From Neocallimastix lanati (nom. inval.) (Eukaryota > Neocallimastigomycota > Neocallimastigomycetes > Neocallimastigales > Neocallimastigaceae), in NCBI GenBank assembly GCA_016946835.1, contig JACVTC010000161.1, positions 1-20,000 of the forward strand: a DNA stretch of 20,000 nt, in the 5' to 3' direction. Under the pieces are notes generated by a model that saw only the letters and a list, made by a program, of their open reading frames with translations, was not told the DNA's origin and searched no databases. A program made the position numbers and the translations under genes. Shown piece by piece: positions 8,036 to 17,177 of this stretch (position 1 is the stretch's first letter; the number at the start of each line of letters is the position of its first letter).

Positions 8036-8900
8036 GGTGAAATTTTTCTTATTCATTTTTTTTGTTTATTTTTATTTGTTTTTTTATTAATTATTAAAAT
8101 ATTAATACGAATATATGTTTTTTTTTTTTTTTTTTTTTTTTTTTTTGTTTGTTTGTTTTTTGTTTTAATTAATTTATTAATAATTCTAATATTTAAAATT
8201 ATTTAAGAAATTAATATTTACTACTACCAAATATAATTTAAAAGGTCTTTTTTTTTTTTTTTTTAACAAATTAATTCAAGGATTAGATTCTAAATAAAAT
8301 TAATTTTAAACTATTAATTGTTAAAATAATCACATTTTATTTTATATTTTTATATTATTAATATTATATTTTTATATTCTTATATTATTATCAATATTAT
8401 ATTCTTATCTTATATTAATATTTTATTCTTATATTTTTATGTTGTGTAACATTTATCTATGTGTATTAATTCATAGAATCATCACATGATTAAATATGTA
8501 ATTTTTACTATAAAAAATAATTATTTTTATTATCTTAAAAAAAATGAGTTCTTTACATTAATAAAATTTATGTATTAAATAAATACAAAAATAAATAAAG
8601 TTTATTATAAAAAACACACATACTTTTCTCATTAATCTTAAAAAAAAATAATAATTTTTATTTATATTGTTACTTTTTTTTTATCAAAATAATTAAAGGA
8701 TTAGATTGTAAATAAAATTAATTTTAAACTATTAATATTAAAAAAAAAAATAATTTTTATTTAGATATTTACTTTTTTTTTTTTTTTTTAAACTTTTTAT
8801 TTTATTAAGTAATAGGAATAGGATATATATTATATCCCTTTAAAAATAAAAAAAAAAAAAGAAGAAAGAAAAAAAAATTAATATCCAAAAAGTAAAAGTA
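8036..8900. repeat. Duplicated non-coding block, copy 1 (host flank upstream of tRNA-Ser)
   Basis: The block begins GGTGAAATTTTTC and matches 19330-20000 base for base over long stretches, with length changes at homopolymers. Copy 1 carries extra A/T-rich sequence around 8300-8690. The left boundary coincides exactly with the TCGC target site in both copies, so it is the original flank beyond the insertion hotspot. Long T runs occur at about 8120 and 8250, and a long A run at about 8930. No gene is seen. Confidence 0.85.
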
Positions 8901-8923
8901 AAAGTAGAATAAAAAAATTAAAA

Positions 8924-8975
<52 letters not shown>

Positions 8976-9095
8976 GTAATTTATAAATTAAAAAAAAAAA
9001 TAATATAAAAAATGAAGAAAGAGTAGTTAATAAATAAATAAATAAATGAAATGAAATGAAATAAAAATTAAAATTAAAATTAAGAAAAAAGAAGA

Positions 9096-9167
9096 AGGAA
9101 CATTTTGAAAATGAACCGAAAATTAATTCATCTGTAATCAATTACTCTACCTCTGAGCTAACAATCC
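9096..9167 (-). pseudogene. Decayed tRNA-Cys
   Basis: It aligns without gaps over 72 nt to tRNA-Cys at 5458-5529. Many positions differ, mainly G/C to A/T, including the acceptor stem, T stem and anticodon (GCA reads ACA). The acceptor stem no longer pairs. Its position next to a Ser remnant 14 nt away preserves the Ser-Cys pair layout. Confidence 0.85.
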
Positions 9168-9181
9168 TTTCAATAATGAAG

Positions 9182-9211
9182 CGATAACTGTAAGGTTTAA
9201 AACCAGCAATC
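9182..9211 (-). pseudogene. Truncated, decayed tRNA-Ser 3' end
   Basis: Only the 3' acceptor strand and T arm are recognisable by comparison with 5544-5573, with several G/C to A/T changes. Beyond about 9211 similarity is lost. Spacing to the Cys remnant equals that of the intact pairs. Confidence 0.75.
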
Positions 9212-10314
9212 CAATACTTTAGTTCTCCCTCTTTTTCTTACAACTTTATTTTTTTTTATAATATTCTTTTAATATTTTCTTAAGTTTAAATAAGTAATTT
9301 AAAATAGTTTAGAATAGATAATTAAATATTTTGAATTATTATTATTTTTAATAATATTTTCCATATCTACCCTAATACCTCGCTTTTATTTCATTTATGT
9401 TATTAATAATGAATAATTATAATTATTTTTTATATTATAAATTTATTCTTATCTTGATTAAAATTCATTACTATTAAATATAACTTACAAAGTATAAAAG
9501 AAGAATTATTAAATTCATTCATTATATTCATTATGTTTTTTGTAAAGTTATTGTGTGTATATGTGTATTTAAGTATCGAATTATTAATATATACTTATTG
9601 TGAAATAATTATATATTAATAATAATTATAATAAATAAAATAATATCGAATTATTAATATAAACTTATTGTGAAATAATTATATATTAATAATAATTATA
9701 ATAAATAAAATAATATCGAATTATTAATATATGTTTATTTCACAATAAGCTACTATCCTTATTCTTTTTAATTTTAATTAATTATTATTAATTTCTTTAT
9801 TTAATTAACATTATTTTTAGTTAGATAGTTTTTATAAATAATTGATTAGTAAGTTAATATTATATTAATTAAATGGGCATCCGATGATAGAAATTATTAT
9901 TATGTATAAATAATTCATGTAATTGAACATGTAACGCACCAGTGTTACTATTACTGTAATTTGTATTAATAAAAATTTTTTTATAATTAAAAAAAAAAAA
10001 AAACAGAAATAATTTAATTAATAAATTATATATTCTTAGTATAAACCCAGTCTAATATTAACGAGTAGTGTGAATAGTGCTGTGTTATATTCTTAAAGAT
10101 AGAACTAGAATTATTTATTATAGAATATTAAAAGTTTTTTCAAGTACAACTCGAATAGAAAGGTTTCAATCTATTTTAGGATTTTGTTTATTCATTTTTT
10201 TGTTAATGTTTTGAGATAATTTGGTCTTAACGAATTGAAATTCAGTTATTATCTTTACATTTTTGTTGTTTTAGTTAGCCGTAAACTTACCTTTTACAAT
10301 ATACATTTAGTTAA
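9212..10314. other. Intergenic DNA left of the tRNA-Trp copy 2 insertion site; no gene
   Basis: There are no coding frames of substance. Higher-complexity stretches occur at about 9870-9960 (with a GTAAC...GTTAC hairpin) and 10040-10310, but I recognise nothing in them. The stretch ends in TTAA (10311-10314), the target site of the next insertion. Confidence 0.6.
9574..9756. repeat. 70-bp tandem repeat with inverted end
   Basis: Units begin TATCGAATTATTAATAT at 9574, 9644 and 9714. The first two are complete. The third changes after about 20 bases to TTATTTCACAATAAG, the inverse of CTTATTGTGAAATAA found inside the earlier units, so the array ends in a fold-back. Confidence 0.88.
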
Positions 10315-10874
10315 TGGTACGTTATTTTTATATATTGTACCTTTTATATGATTTGGGGAAAGCAAGTTGTAAAATTATAAAATAATATATTCTAATAAAA
10401 GAAATAAATAAAAAAATTATAACACAAAATTAATAATAAATTTTTAATAAATAATAATATGTTACTTTTAAGTCTTTATTTTATTTATAAGTTTTGTTCT
10501 TTAAATAAGTACATATAATTTTATTATAACTTTATTATATCTTTAAATTTATATTTTAATAATAATATTAATCAAAATATCCTAAATATTTATTCACCCG
10601 AATAAATATTTTATAATTCCTATTCTAACTATTATATTCCTTAAAGATAATAGATTATTAAGTTCCTCCTTTATTAATATTTTATCTTTCACTTATTTTT
10701 ATACTATGATTTATCTTAATTCTTATTGGTTATCTATTAATTAAAATTATTTTTATTAATATTATAATTTTATATACTAATTAAACCTTATACCTATTAT
10801 AATAAAATAACTAAAGAATTATTTATTTTATTATATTTTTAATAATTTATTCTATTTTAGTGAGTAACGTACCA
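10315..10874. mobile_element. Insertion V: 560-bp element with 10-bp inverted termini and TTAA duplication
   Basis: Termini are TGGTACGTTA and TAACGTACCA, a perfect 10-bp inverted pair, flanked by TTAA on both sides (10311-10314, 10875-10878). A GGTAC/GTACC stem-loop (10316-10341) follows the first T. No coding capacity is seen. After removing V and the adjacent block 10881-13212, the TTAA falls 15 bp before tRNA-Trp copy 2, the same position occupied by element 1 at copy 1. TG...CA ends favour a solo LTR; a TTAA-specific DNA transposon derivative is the alternative. Confidence 0.72.
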
Positions 10875-10880
10875 TTAAAA

Positions 10881-11363
10881 TGATACGGTATTTTATTTAT
10901 GTATCTAAATTAATATTTATTTATGGGCAATGACAATAAGGAATTATGACAAAATAATATATTCTAATATTAAATAGAAATAACACATACAATAATACAA
11001 AATAAAGTAATAAATATATCTTTTTAATGTTCTCTTTATTTATTATTAATTATTAATTATTACATAAATTATTATTATTACTCTCTTATATAAATATTAT
11101 AATTAATTATCTCAAATATATATAATATCTCTTTTTAACTTTACTAAAATAAAATATAAAATAGCTATTTATGTGAATTAATTTATCATAAGTATAAACT
11201 TATTAATAAAAGAATTCTCCGTTTAATAATTATTATTATAAAATTATATATTGTTATAAAATTATATATATTATTATAAAATTATTATTGACCAATAATA
11301 TTTAAGTATTTCTTTAACCTAAAGAATCTACCTAAATACCATTTTTATAGTGGTCACGTATCA
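10881..11363 (-). repeat. LTR B (LTR family 2, 483 bp), acting as a 3' LTR
   Basis: It is the inverse of the LTRs at 14746 and 17178, with TGATACG/CGTATCA ends. On the - strand it is preceded by the same polypurine tract and hairpin that precede the 3' LTR of element 3, so it is the 3' end of a family-2 element. It begins six bases after insertion V, with AAAA (10877-10880) as a possible target duplication matched at 13213-13216. Confidence 0.9.
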
Positions 11364-11417
11364 AGACGCCCCCACTTAAATTAGACTTCGTCCCCTGAAG
11401 TCTCTATAACCATATAA

Positions 11418-11451
<34 letters not shown>

Positions 11452-11472
11452 GTTATTAAAATTTATTATTGG

Positions 11473-11547
<75 letters not shown>

Positions 11548-11594
11548 TTAAATTTTTGAATTAATGATTATTATAATTTTTGAAATTATTTTTG
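11364..11594 (-). mobile_element. 3' internal end of a family-2 element (polypurine tract, long homopolymers)
   Basis: It is an inverted copy of about 16970-17177: the purine tract by the LTR, the AGACTTC/GAAGTCT hairpin (11383-11403), two very long T runs (about 11425-11450 and 11484-11540) and the following A/T-rich tail. Homology stops near 11594. An AT dinucleotide run then joins it to a gag reading in the opposite direction. This is a rearrangement junction. Confidence 0.8.
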
Positions 11595-11597
11595 AAT

Positions 11598-11637
<40 letters not shown>

Positions 11638-11664
11638 TATATATAATAATTCAAAAAAAAAAAA

Positions 11665-12996
11665 ATGAAGATTAGCGAAATAGCTAAATTATTGCCACGA
11701 CTTGGTAGTTTCGATAGGGACATAGAATCATGGGCTGAAGAGTTCAATAGGGTAATGGAACTCTCAGATATTGATGACCCTAGAAAAATGTTTGCTTGGG
11801 CAAAAGAATGTGTTCCTGGACGATTAAAAGGAGTAATTGAAGATCTTAAAGAAGAAGATGAAGAGGCTGAAATGATCATATATCCAAGTATTACGGATAT
11901 TAAAACTGCCATTGAAAAATTTTTAGATATTACTCCTCAAGAAAAATGCTTTAACCTAAAATCACTCAAAATACAAAAGGGTGAATCAATTAAAGACTTT
12001 AACTGGAGATACGGTAAATTATACGGATCACTTACTCCAGAAAGTCAAGCATTTATTACTATTAATGATTACACGGATTCATTATTAAGTCGTCCATATG
12101 CTAGAAAGGAAGTAATAACTTCTCAACCAGCTAATTTAGAAGAAGCATTTAAAATAGCTGAACTTGCAGAGACTGCTTCTGAAATGCCCAATATAAATAG
12201 AAATGTCGTTATGTTTACCAATACTTATGGAGGTCTAAATTCTATTTTTCCAAATAATTATAGTAATAATTATAATAATAGAAATTATGACAATCCTAAT
12301 AATTATGAATACAATAATTATCGCTCTAATTATAATAATTATAACTATAATAATTATAATAATTATAATAAAAATAATGGTTATAATCATTCAAATAATT
12401 ATAATAATAATTATCGAAATTCTTATAATAATAATTATAATAACTCTATTAATAACAGAAATATAAATCATTTCCGAAATGGTTATAATAGTGGTAATAA
12501 TTATAATAACAATAATCCAAATTTTAACAACATGAATAATAATTTTAGCAATAATAAAGTACCCGGAATTAAAAATAATTTAAGAAATCAAAATTTTATG
12601 TCTAATAATATTAATCTAAATTGTTTTAAATGTCATCAACCTGGTCATAGGATGCAAGATTGTCCTTATACTTATCAAGAACTAGCTGATATGGAAGCTA
12701 CTTGAAGACTTAATAACAATAATCTCTACATTACAAATAACAGCAATACAAACAGAAATCATAACCTAAACAATAATAATAACTATGATGGTAATTATAA
12801 TATTAGTAATTTAAATAGAAACTCTAAAATTAATACTAATAATGTAAATAATTATAACTCAAATGGAAACTTTAATGTTAATACTAATTATAATAATACT
12901 AGTTATAACAGTTCAAATCCTAATCATAATAACATAGATCCTATTAATAATAACCAAAATTTCTTTAATAACAATAATCAACATTTAAACTTCTAA
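11665..12996 (+). pseudogene. Retrotransposon gag with one in-frame TGA, element 2
   Basis: The frame runs 346 codons to a TGA at 12703-12705, then stays open for 96 further codons to TAA at 12994-12996. The full frame would be about 443 residues, close to the 435 of Gag 1. The N-terminal capsid-like domain (residues 10-170) matches the other two Gags: LPRL, DIESW, FLDIT, LKSLKI, and a DY...LLSRPYAR stretch. Asn/Tyr-rich sequence precedes a CCHC knuckle (C320, C323, H328, C333; 12622-12663). The TGA lies just after the knuckle, in a region that Gag 3 continues through, so it is probably a nonsense mutation. The truncated 346-residue protein would still keep capsid and knuckle. No LTR in the same orientation precedes it. 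Confidence 0.85.
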
Positions 12997-13016
12997 ATGG
13001 GAGAAGGAATACTCCC
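12984..13016 (+). promoter_or_regulatory. Programmed -1 frameshift signal, element 2
   Basis: T TTA AAC (12984-12990) is in gag frame, followed by an 8-nt spacer and stem GGGAG/CTCCC (12999-13003 with 13012-13016) with loop AAGGAATA. It matches the signal of element 1 in heptamer, spacer length, stem and most of the loop, while surrounding sequence differs. Confidence 0.8.
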
Positions 13017-13091
13017 ATAAATCAAACCAATACAACTCTTTTAACTAATTCACTTACTGGAACAAATAATTTTAATTTTAAATTTAAATAA
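12984..13091 (+). pseudogene. Remnant of pol start in -1 frame, element 2
   Basis: The -1 frame entered at the slippery site reads L-N-G-R-R-N-T-P-I-N-Q-T, closely matching L-N-N-G-R-R-T-T-P-V-N-Q-T at the start of element 1 pol. It stops at TAA 13089-13091. The protease and everything downstream are missing. The conserved residues in this frame support it being the true pol frame. Confidence 0.75.
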
Positions 13092-13225
13092 AGAATATTT
13101 TAAAATTTAATTTTTTTTTTTCTTGTTTCCAAACTTATTTTTATAGTTATGTGTTAATATTTATTTTTTTTTTGTTTTGAATATCTTAGTGTTTCAACCC
13201 CAGCCAGTATCAAAAAACCAGAGAG
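13092..13225. other. Right end of the element-2 block and native flank of tRNA-Trp
   Basis: T-rich sequence leads to CCAGCCAGTATCA, ending at 13212, which resembles a retroelement CA terminus. The next 13 bases (13213-13225) lead to tRNA-Trp. Taking AAAA as target duplication, TTAAAA (10875-10880) joined to ACCAGAGAG gives 15 nt. That differs from the 15 nt before tRNA-Trp copy 1 (TTAAAAATCAAAGAA) by three transitions only. Confidence 0.55.
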
Positions 13226-13297
13226 GGAGGGTTGGCGCAACGGTAGCGCGTCCGCCTCCAGAGCGGAAGGTTGGGTGTTCGAATCACTCACTCTCCA
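13226..13297 (+). tRNA. tRNA-Trp(CCA), copy 2
   Basis: The 72 nt are identical in sequence to the copy at 4759-4830, including the CCA anticodon and all stems. T runs follow from 13300. It belongs to the duplicated cassette. Confidence 0.97.
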
Positions 13298-13942
13298 AAT
13301 TTTAATTTTTTAAATTTTTATTTTTTTTTTTTTAAAAAATTTTTTTTTTTTATTTTCTTTTTTTTTTTTTTTTTTTTTTTTTTAGAGGTCTTTTTTTTCG
13401 TTTCGTCTTGTCGCCTTACTGATAAGGATAAGAATAAAGATTTTTTTTAACTTTTTATTTTTATTCATGTTCTATTCTCCCCTCTCTTTCTCTATCCTTA
13501 ATTAAAAAAAAAAAAAAAAAGTTTATGTATGTATATATATAATACCATGGCATTGTGTTTGCTTTTAAATTTTTTTTTTTTTTAAATTTGATTTTTTTTT
13601 TTTCAAATTTTGATTTTTTTTTTTTTATTGAAGAATGTAATCTATTAGCCATGGGATATACATGCTCAAAGAAAAAAAAAAAAAAAAAAAAAAAAAAGAG
13701 GGGAAGTCATAAATACAATTATTAAATTTCTAAAATGTATTGACAATCGAAAGAAAAAAAAGATTTTTTTTTTTTCTTTTGTTTAAAAAGGGACAAAGGT
13801 CAAGAATATAGTAATAATTTAATATATATACGTATAAGTATTAAATTATAAGAATATATATATATATATATATATAAAAACCTATAATAATAAAAAAAAA
13901 GTTGAAAAAAAAAAAAAATTGAAATTAAAAATTAAAAGTAGA
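13298..13942. other. Spacer between tRNA-Trp and tRNA-Cys, copy 2; no gene recognised
   Basis: It is collinear with 4831-5457, differing by homopolymer lengths and scattered substitutions (for example GTCACC versus GTCGCC in the small hairpin island). The Phe/Lys-rich frame on the - strand at about 13461-13652 is homopolymer-derived. Confidence 0.6.
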
Positions 13943-14014
13943 AGGGGCGTTCCGGATTTAAACCGAAGACCTATTGATCTGCAGTCAATTGCTCTACCGC
14001 TGAGCTAACACCCC
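13943..14014 (-). tRNA. tRNA-Cys(GCA), copy 2, with T-loop C56 changed to T
   Basis: It is identical to the copy at 5458-5529 except that the T loop reads TTTAAAT instead of TTCAAAT. The base concerned is C56, which normally pairs with G19 at the tRNA elbow and is a key base of the B box bound by TFIIIC. Anticodon, acceptor stem and U73 are intact. The gene is therefore probably weakly transcribed or an incipient pseudogene. It lies 14 nt after tRNA-Ser, as in copy 1. Confidence 0.88.
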
Positions 14015-14028
14015 TATCAATAATGAAG

Positions 14029-14110
14029 CGTCAGCTGCAGGGTTTGAACCTGCGCGGGCAAAGCCCACCAGATTTCAAGTCTGACTCCTTAACCACTCGG
14101 ACAAACTGAC
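14029..14110 (-). tRNA. tRNA-Ser(UGA), copy 2
   Basis: The 82 nt match the copy at 5544-5625 apart from one base in the variable-arm loop (GGGCTCTGCCC becomes GGGCTTTGCCC). All stems, the TGA anticodon and the B box are kept. Retroelements begin 16 nt upstream of its 5' end (14127). Confidence 0.96.
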
Positions 14111-14126
14111 CACTTCTATATTTCGC

Positions 14127-14741
14127 TGATGCATGTCCAGTAAAAATAATAGAAAATAATAGAAAAATTATTTAGAAAAATTATTAATATAAATATTTAT
14201 TAAAAATTAATTTTATATAATGAATCTTAAAATATATTATTAATATATTATTAAAGACAATTTATTATTATTAATTATTAAAATATTAAATTAAATAATA
14301 ATATTAAAAATATTAAAAGAATTGTTGATAATATAGTAAAATTAGTTATATTAATTATAACGGAGATTGAATGTTTAATTAAATTGATGTTAATATTAAA
14401 ATAATTTTTAAATAATGTTAAACAATATGAATTAATAGTTATAAGTAAAAAGTTATGAATATTTATATTTATTAATTAATTTTAGTGTTTCGATAAATAA
14501 AATTTATAAAATTAGTAAAAAATATAATTATGAAAATAATTTATAAATAAATATTTTCTTTTTTTTTAAGGAATAATAATAAAACATGTATTTTTTTTAT
14601 GATAAAATATAATAAATAAAATAATAAAAGATAAATAAATAAAAAGTAAATATAATTATTGTAATATAATATTCTTGGAGTAATTCCCTTTTGCACAAAC
14701 GCCCAACTAACATATACGGTATTTAATAAAATATCGTATCA
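14127..14741 (+). repeat. Solo LTR of family 1 (615 bp), target duplication TCGC
   Basis: It runs from TGATGCATGTCC to ATATCGTATCA and is nearly identical to the inverted 5' LTR of element 1 (4125-4743). TCGC flanks it at 14123-14126 and 14742-14745. No internal sequence follows; element 3 starts right after the TCGC. The left edge is 16 nt from tRNA-Ser. Confidence 0.92.
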
Positions 14742-14745
14742 TCGC

Positions 14746-15213
14746 TGATACGTGACCACTATAAAAATGGTATTTAGGTAGATTCTTTAGGTTAAAGAAA
14801 TACTTAAATATTATTGGTCAATAATAATTTTAGAATAATATATATAATTTTAGAATAATAATTATTAAACGGAGAATTCTTTTATTTATAAGTTTATACT
14901 TATTATAAATTAATTCACATAAATAGCTATTTTTATATTTTATTTTAGTATAGTTAAAAGAGATATTATATATATTTGAGATAATTAATTATAATATTTA
15001 TATAAAAGAGTAATAATAATAATAATTGATGTAATAATTAATAATTAATAATAAATAAAGAGAACATTAAAAAGATATATTTATTACTTTATTTTGTATT
15101 ATTGTATGTGTTATTTCTATTTAATATTAGAATATATTATTTTGTCATAATTCCTTATTGTCATTGCCCACAAATAAATATTAATTTAGATACATAAATA
15201 AAATATCGTATCA
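14746..15213 (+). repeat. 5' LTR of element 3 (family 2, 468 bp)
   Basis: It has TGATACG/CGTATCA termini and matches 17178-17645 over its full length. A possible TATA box TATATAAAAG (14999-15008) and AATAAA motifs (about 15050-15059) could define promoter and polyadenylation sites. In DNA this AT-rich such motifs are weak evidence. Confidence 0.94.
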
Positions 15214-15217
15214 AATT

Positions 15218-15237
15218 TGGTGGAGAATCCGGGCGTG
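15218..15237 (+). promoter_or_regulatory. Primer-binding site of element 3
   Basis: TGGTGGAGAATCCGGGCGTG starts four bases after the LTR and is identical over 20 nt to the site in element 1, although the two LTR families differ. It would prime minus-strand DNA synthesis from a tRNA ending CCCGGATTCTCCA-CCA, which is not identified here. Confidence 0.82.
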
Positions 15238-15437
15238 ACAATAGCAAAATAATATGAAAATAATATTAATAAAATAATACGTCTATATAATAAATATTAT
15301 TTAGTATGTATATAAAAAGAATTTAATTAGTTTAAATTAGTTACTAATAATTATAATAGTAATAGTTATAATAATATTAAATTGAAATAGAAAATTATAA
15401 TAAAAAAATATATAAGAATAAATAAAATTTTTTAAAG

Positions 15438-16880
15438 ATGAATGTTTTTAAGATATTAAGTACGTTACCATTATTAGAAAATTATAATAATGATATCAAT
15501 GAATGGATAGAAGAATTAACTGAGTTATTTGAATTATGGAATATAAAAGAACAAGAAAGAAGATTTATTTTATGTAAAGAATGTGTAAATAAAGAAATTA
15601 GGTATGTTCTTGATGAATTAAAGGAAAAAAATAATCAGGTTCCTAGCTTAAAAGAAATAAAAATAGCCTTAGAAGAATATCTAGAAATAACATCAAGTGT
15701 AAAATATTGGAACTTAATTAATTTAAAAATTAATTCAAATGAATCAATTAGTAATTTTAATTATAAATACTTAAGAAAATATAATGATATTGATAGTAAT
15801 ATAAAGAAATTAATTACTGTTAATAATTATGTTAATTCAATCAGGTCCAGAATATATCCTTGTTTAAGAATATTAGAAGAAGAAATCGAAGATATAAAAG
15901 AAGCTATCAAATATGCAGAAAAAGTTGAAAGAATTGAAAAGAAATTAAATTTAAATTTATATAATATTTATAAGAATAATAAACAAAAATGGAATAATAA
16001 TAATTTCAAAATGAATAAATTAAATAGTAACATAAACAATAAGAATAATAAAATTATGTGCTTTAGATGTTATGAGTTAGGTCATAAAGCTGTTAATTGT
16101 AGACACACATTTAAAGAATTAGCGGAATTAGAAAGAACTGGAATTTTGGAAATAAATAAAAGAAGAAATTTTATACCTGGAAACCATAATAATTATAATT
16201 ATAAATTTAATTCATATGATAGAAATAAAAGCTATAATAATTATTATCGTAGAAATTATAATTTAAATAGTAATATTGCTGAAAATCATCATAATATGAT
16301 TAGTTTTAGTAAAAAGCATAATGGAAATAAAGAAATTTATAGAAATAATTATAATTTAAATAATAATTTTGGTAATAATAATTATAATAATTTAAATAAT
16401 TATCTAAATAAAAGTAATTATGATTTAAATAAAAATTTTGGTACCAATAACAATAACAGTAGTTTAAATGAGAATATGAATACAAAAAAAAATAGAATAT
16501 ACAATAATCATGGTATAAATTATAATATGCAAGGAAATAAAGATGTAAATATTGGAAATGAAATTAATTTCAACAATAATTTAAATAATAATTGTGTAGA
16601 AAATACGTTTAATTCAAATATAGATAATACTCAAGATAATATAATTGGAAATAATATAAATAAAAACAATAATGGATATAGTAGAAACATAAATTCAGTA
16701 GGAAATAATAGTGGTTTTAATAATAACAATACTAATAACAATAATAATTATACAAATAACGAAAATAAAAATGTTAATAATATTAACGAAATGAATTATA
16801 ATAAAAACAATAATAACAATAACAATAACAATAACAATAATAATAATAAAAATAATAATAATAGAAATAAAAAAAAATAA
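15438..16880 (+). CDS. Retrotransposon Gag of element 3, 480 aa
   Basis: This is the intact structural protein of the non-autonomous element. The capsid-like domain (about residues 8-170) aligns with the other two Gags: LPLLENY, DINEW, YLEIT, LKIN.NESI..FNYKY, and VNNYVNSIRSR. The CCHC knuckle is at C208, C211, H216, C221 (16059-16100), closer to the capsid domain than in the others because the preceding Asn-rich linker is short. It is followed by FKELAELERTG, similar to YQELADMEAT in Gag 2. Residues 250-480 are an Asn-rich tail ending in a short Lys run. There is no TTTAAAC signal at its stop, so no Gag-Pol is made. Its retention with identical LTRs suggests the protein is used, perhaps to package its own RNA. 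Confidence 0.92.
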   Translation: MNVFKILSTLPLLENYNNDINEWIEELTELFELWNIKEQERRFILCKECVNKEIRYVLDELKEKNNQVPSLKEIKIALEEYLEITSSVKYWNLINLKINSNESISNFNYKYLRKYNDIDSNIKKLITVNNYVNSIRSRIYPCLRILEEEIEDIKEAIKYAEKVERIEKKLNLNLYNIYKNNKQKWNNNNFKMNKLNSNINNKNNKIMCFRCYELGHKAVNCRHTFKELAELERTGILEINKRRNFIPGNHNNYNYKFNSYDRNKSYNNYYRRNYNLNSNIAENHHNMISFSKKHNGNKEIYRNNYNLNNNFGNNNYNNLNNYLNKSNYDLNKNFGTNNNNSSLNENMNTKKNRIYNNHGINYNMQGNKDVNIGNEINFNNNLNNNCVENTFNSNIDNTQDNIIGNNINKNNNGYSRNINSVGNNSGFNNNNTNNNNNYTNNENKNVNNINEMNYNKNNNNNNNNNNNNNNKNNNNRNKKK

Positions 16881-17015
16881 ATAAATAATTTAATTATGAT
16901 GAAGTATTAATAAATAAATAATTATATATATAACAATAATTTAAATTAAATTAATTCGAAATTTCAAGATTTCGAATTTCAAAAATTATAATAATCATTA
17001 ATTCAAAAATTTAAT

Positions 17016-17067
<52 letters not shown>

Positions 17068-17177
17068 CCAATAATAAATTTTAATAACAAAAAAAAGAAA
17101 AAAAAAAAAAAAAAAAAATTTTATTATATGGTTATAGAGACTTCAGGGGACGAAGTCTAATTTAAGTGGGGGCGTCT
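16881..17177 (+). promoter_or_regulatory. 3' tail and polypurine tract of element 3
   Basis: The tail contains a perfect 10-bp stem AATTCGAAAT/ATTTCGAATT (16953-16978, loop TTCAAG), long A runs (about 17023-17058 and 17090-17118), a hairpin AGACTTC/GAAGTCT (17138-17158), and AAGTGGGGGCG (17164-17174) three bases before the 3' LTR. The purine tract is the expected plus-strand primer. The hairpin and tract are conserved in the inverted fragment at 11364-11403. Confidence 0.8.

Noticed and set aside
8878-9141. Phe-rich - strand frame
   Set aside because: It consists of homopolymer A runs and overlaps the decayed tRNA-Cys.
9870-10310. Possible gene or ncRNA in the less AT-rich stretch
   Set aside because: No frame, tRNA fold or recognisable motif could be supported.
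10315-10874. V as a piggyBac-type element because of TTAA
   Set aside because: Ends are TG...CA, there is no transposase, and its site coincides with a retroelement insertion point at the other cassette; kept only as an alternative.
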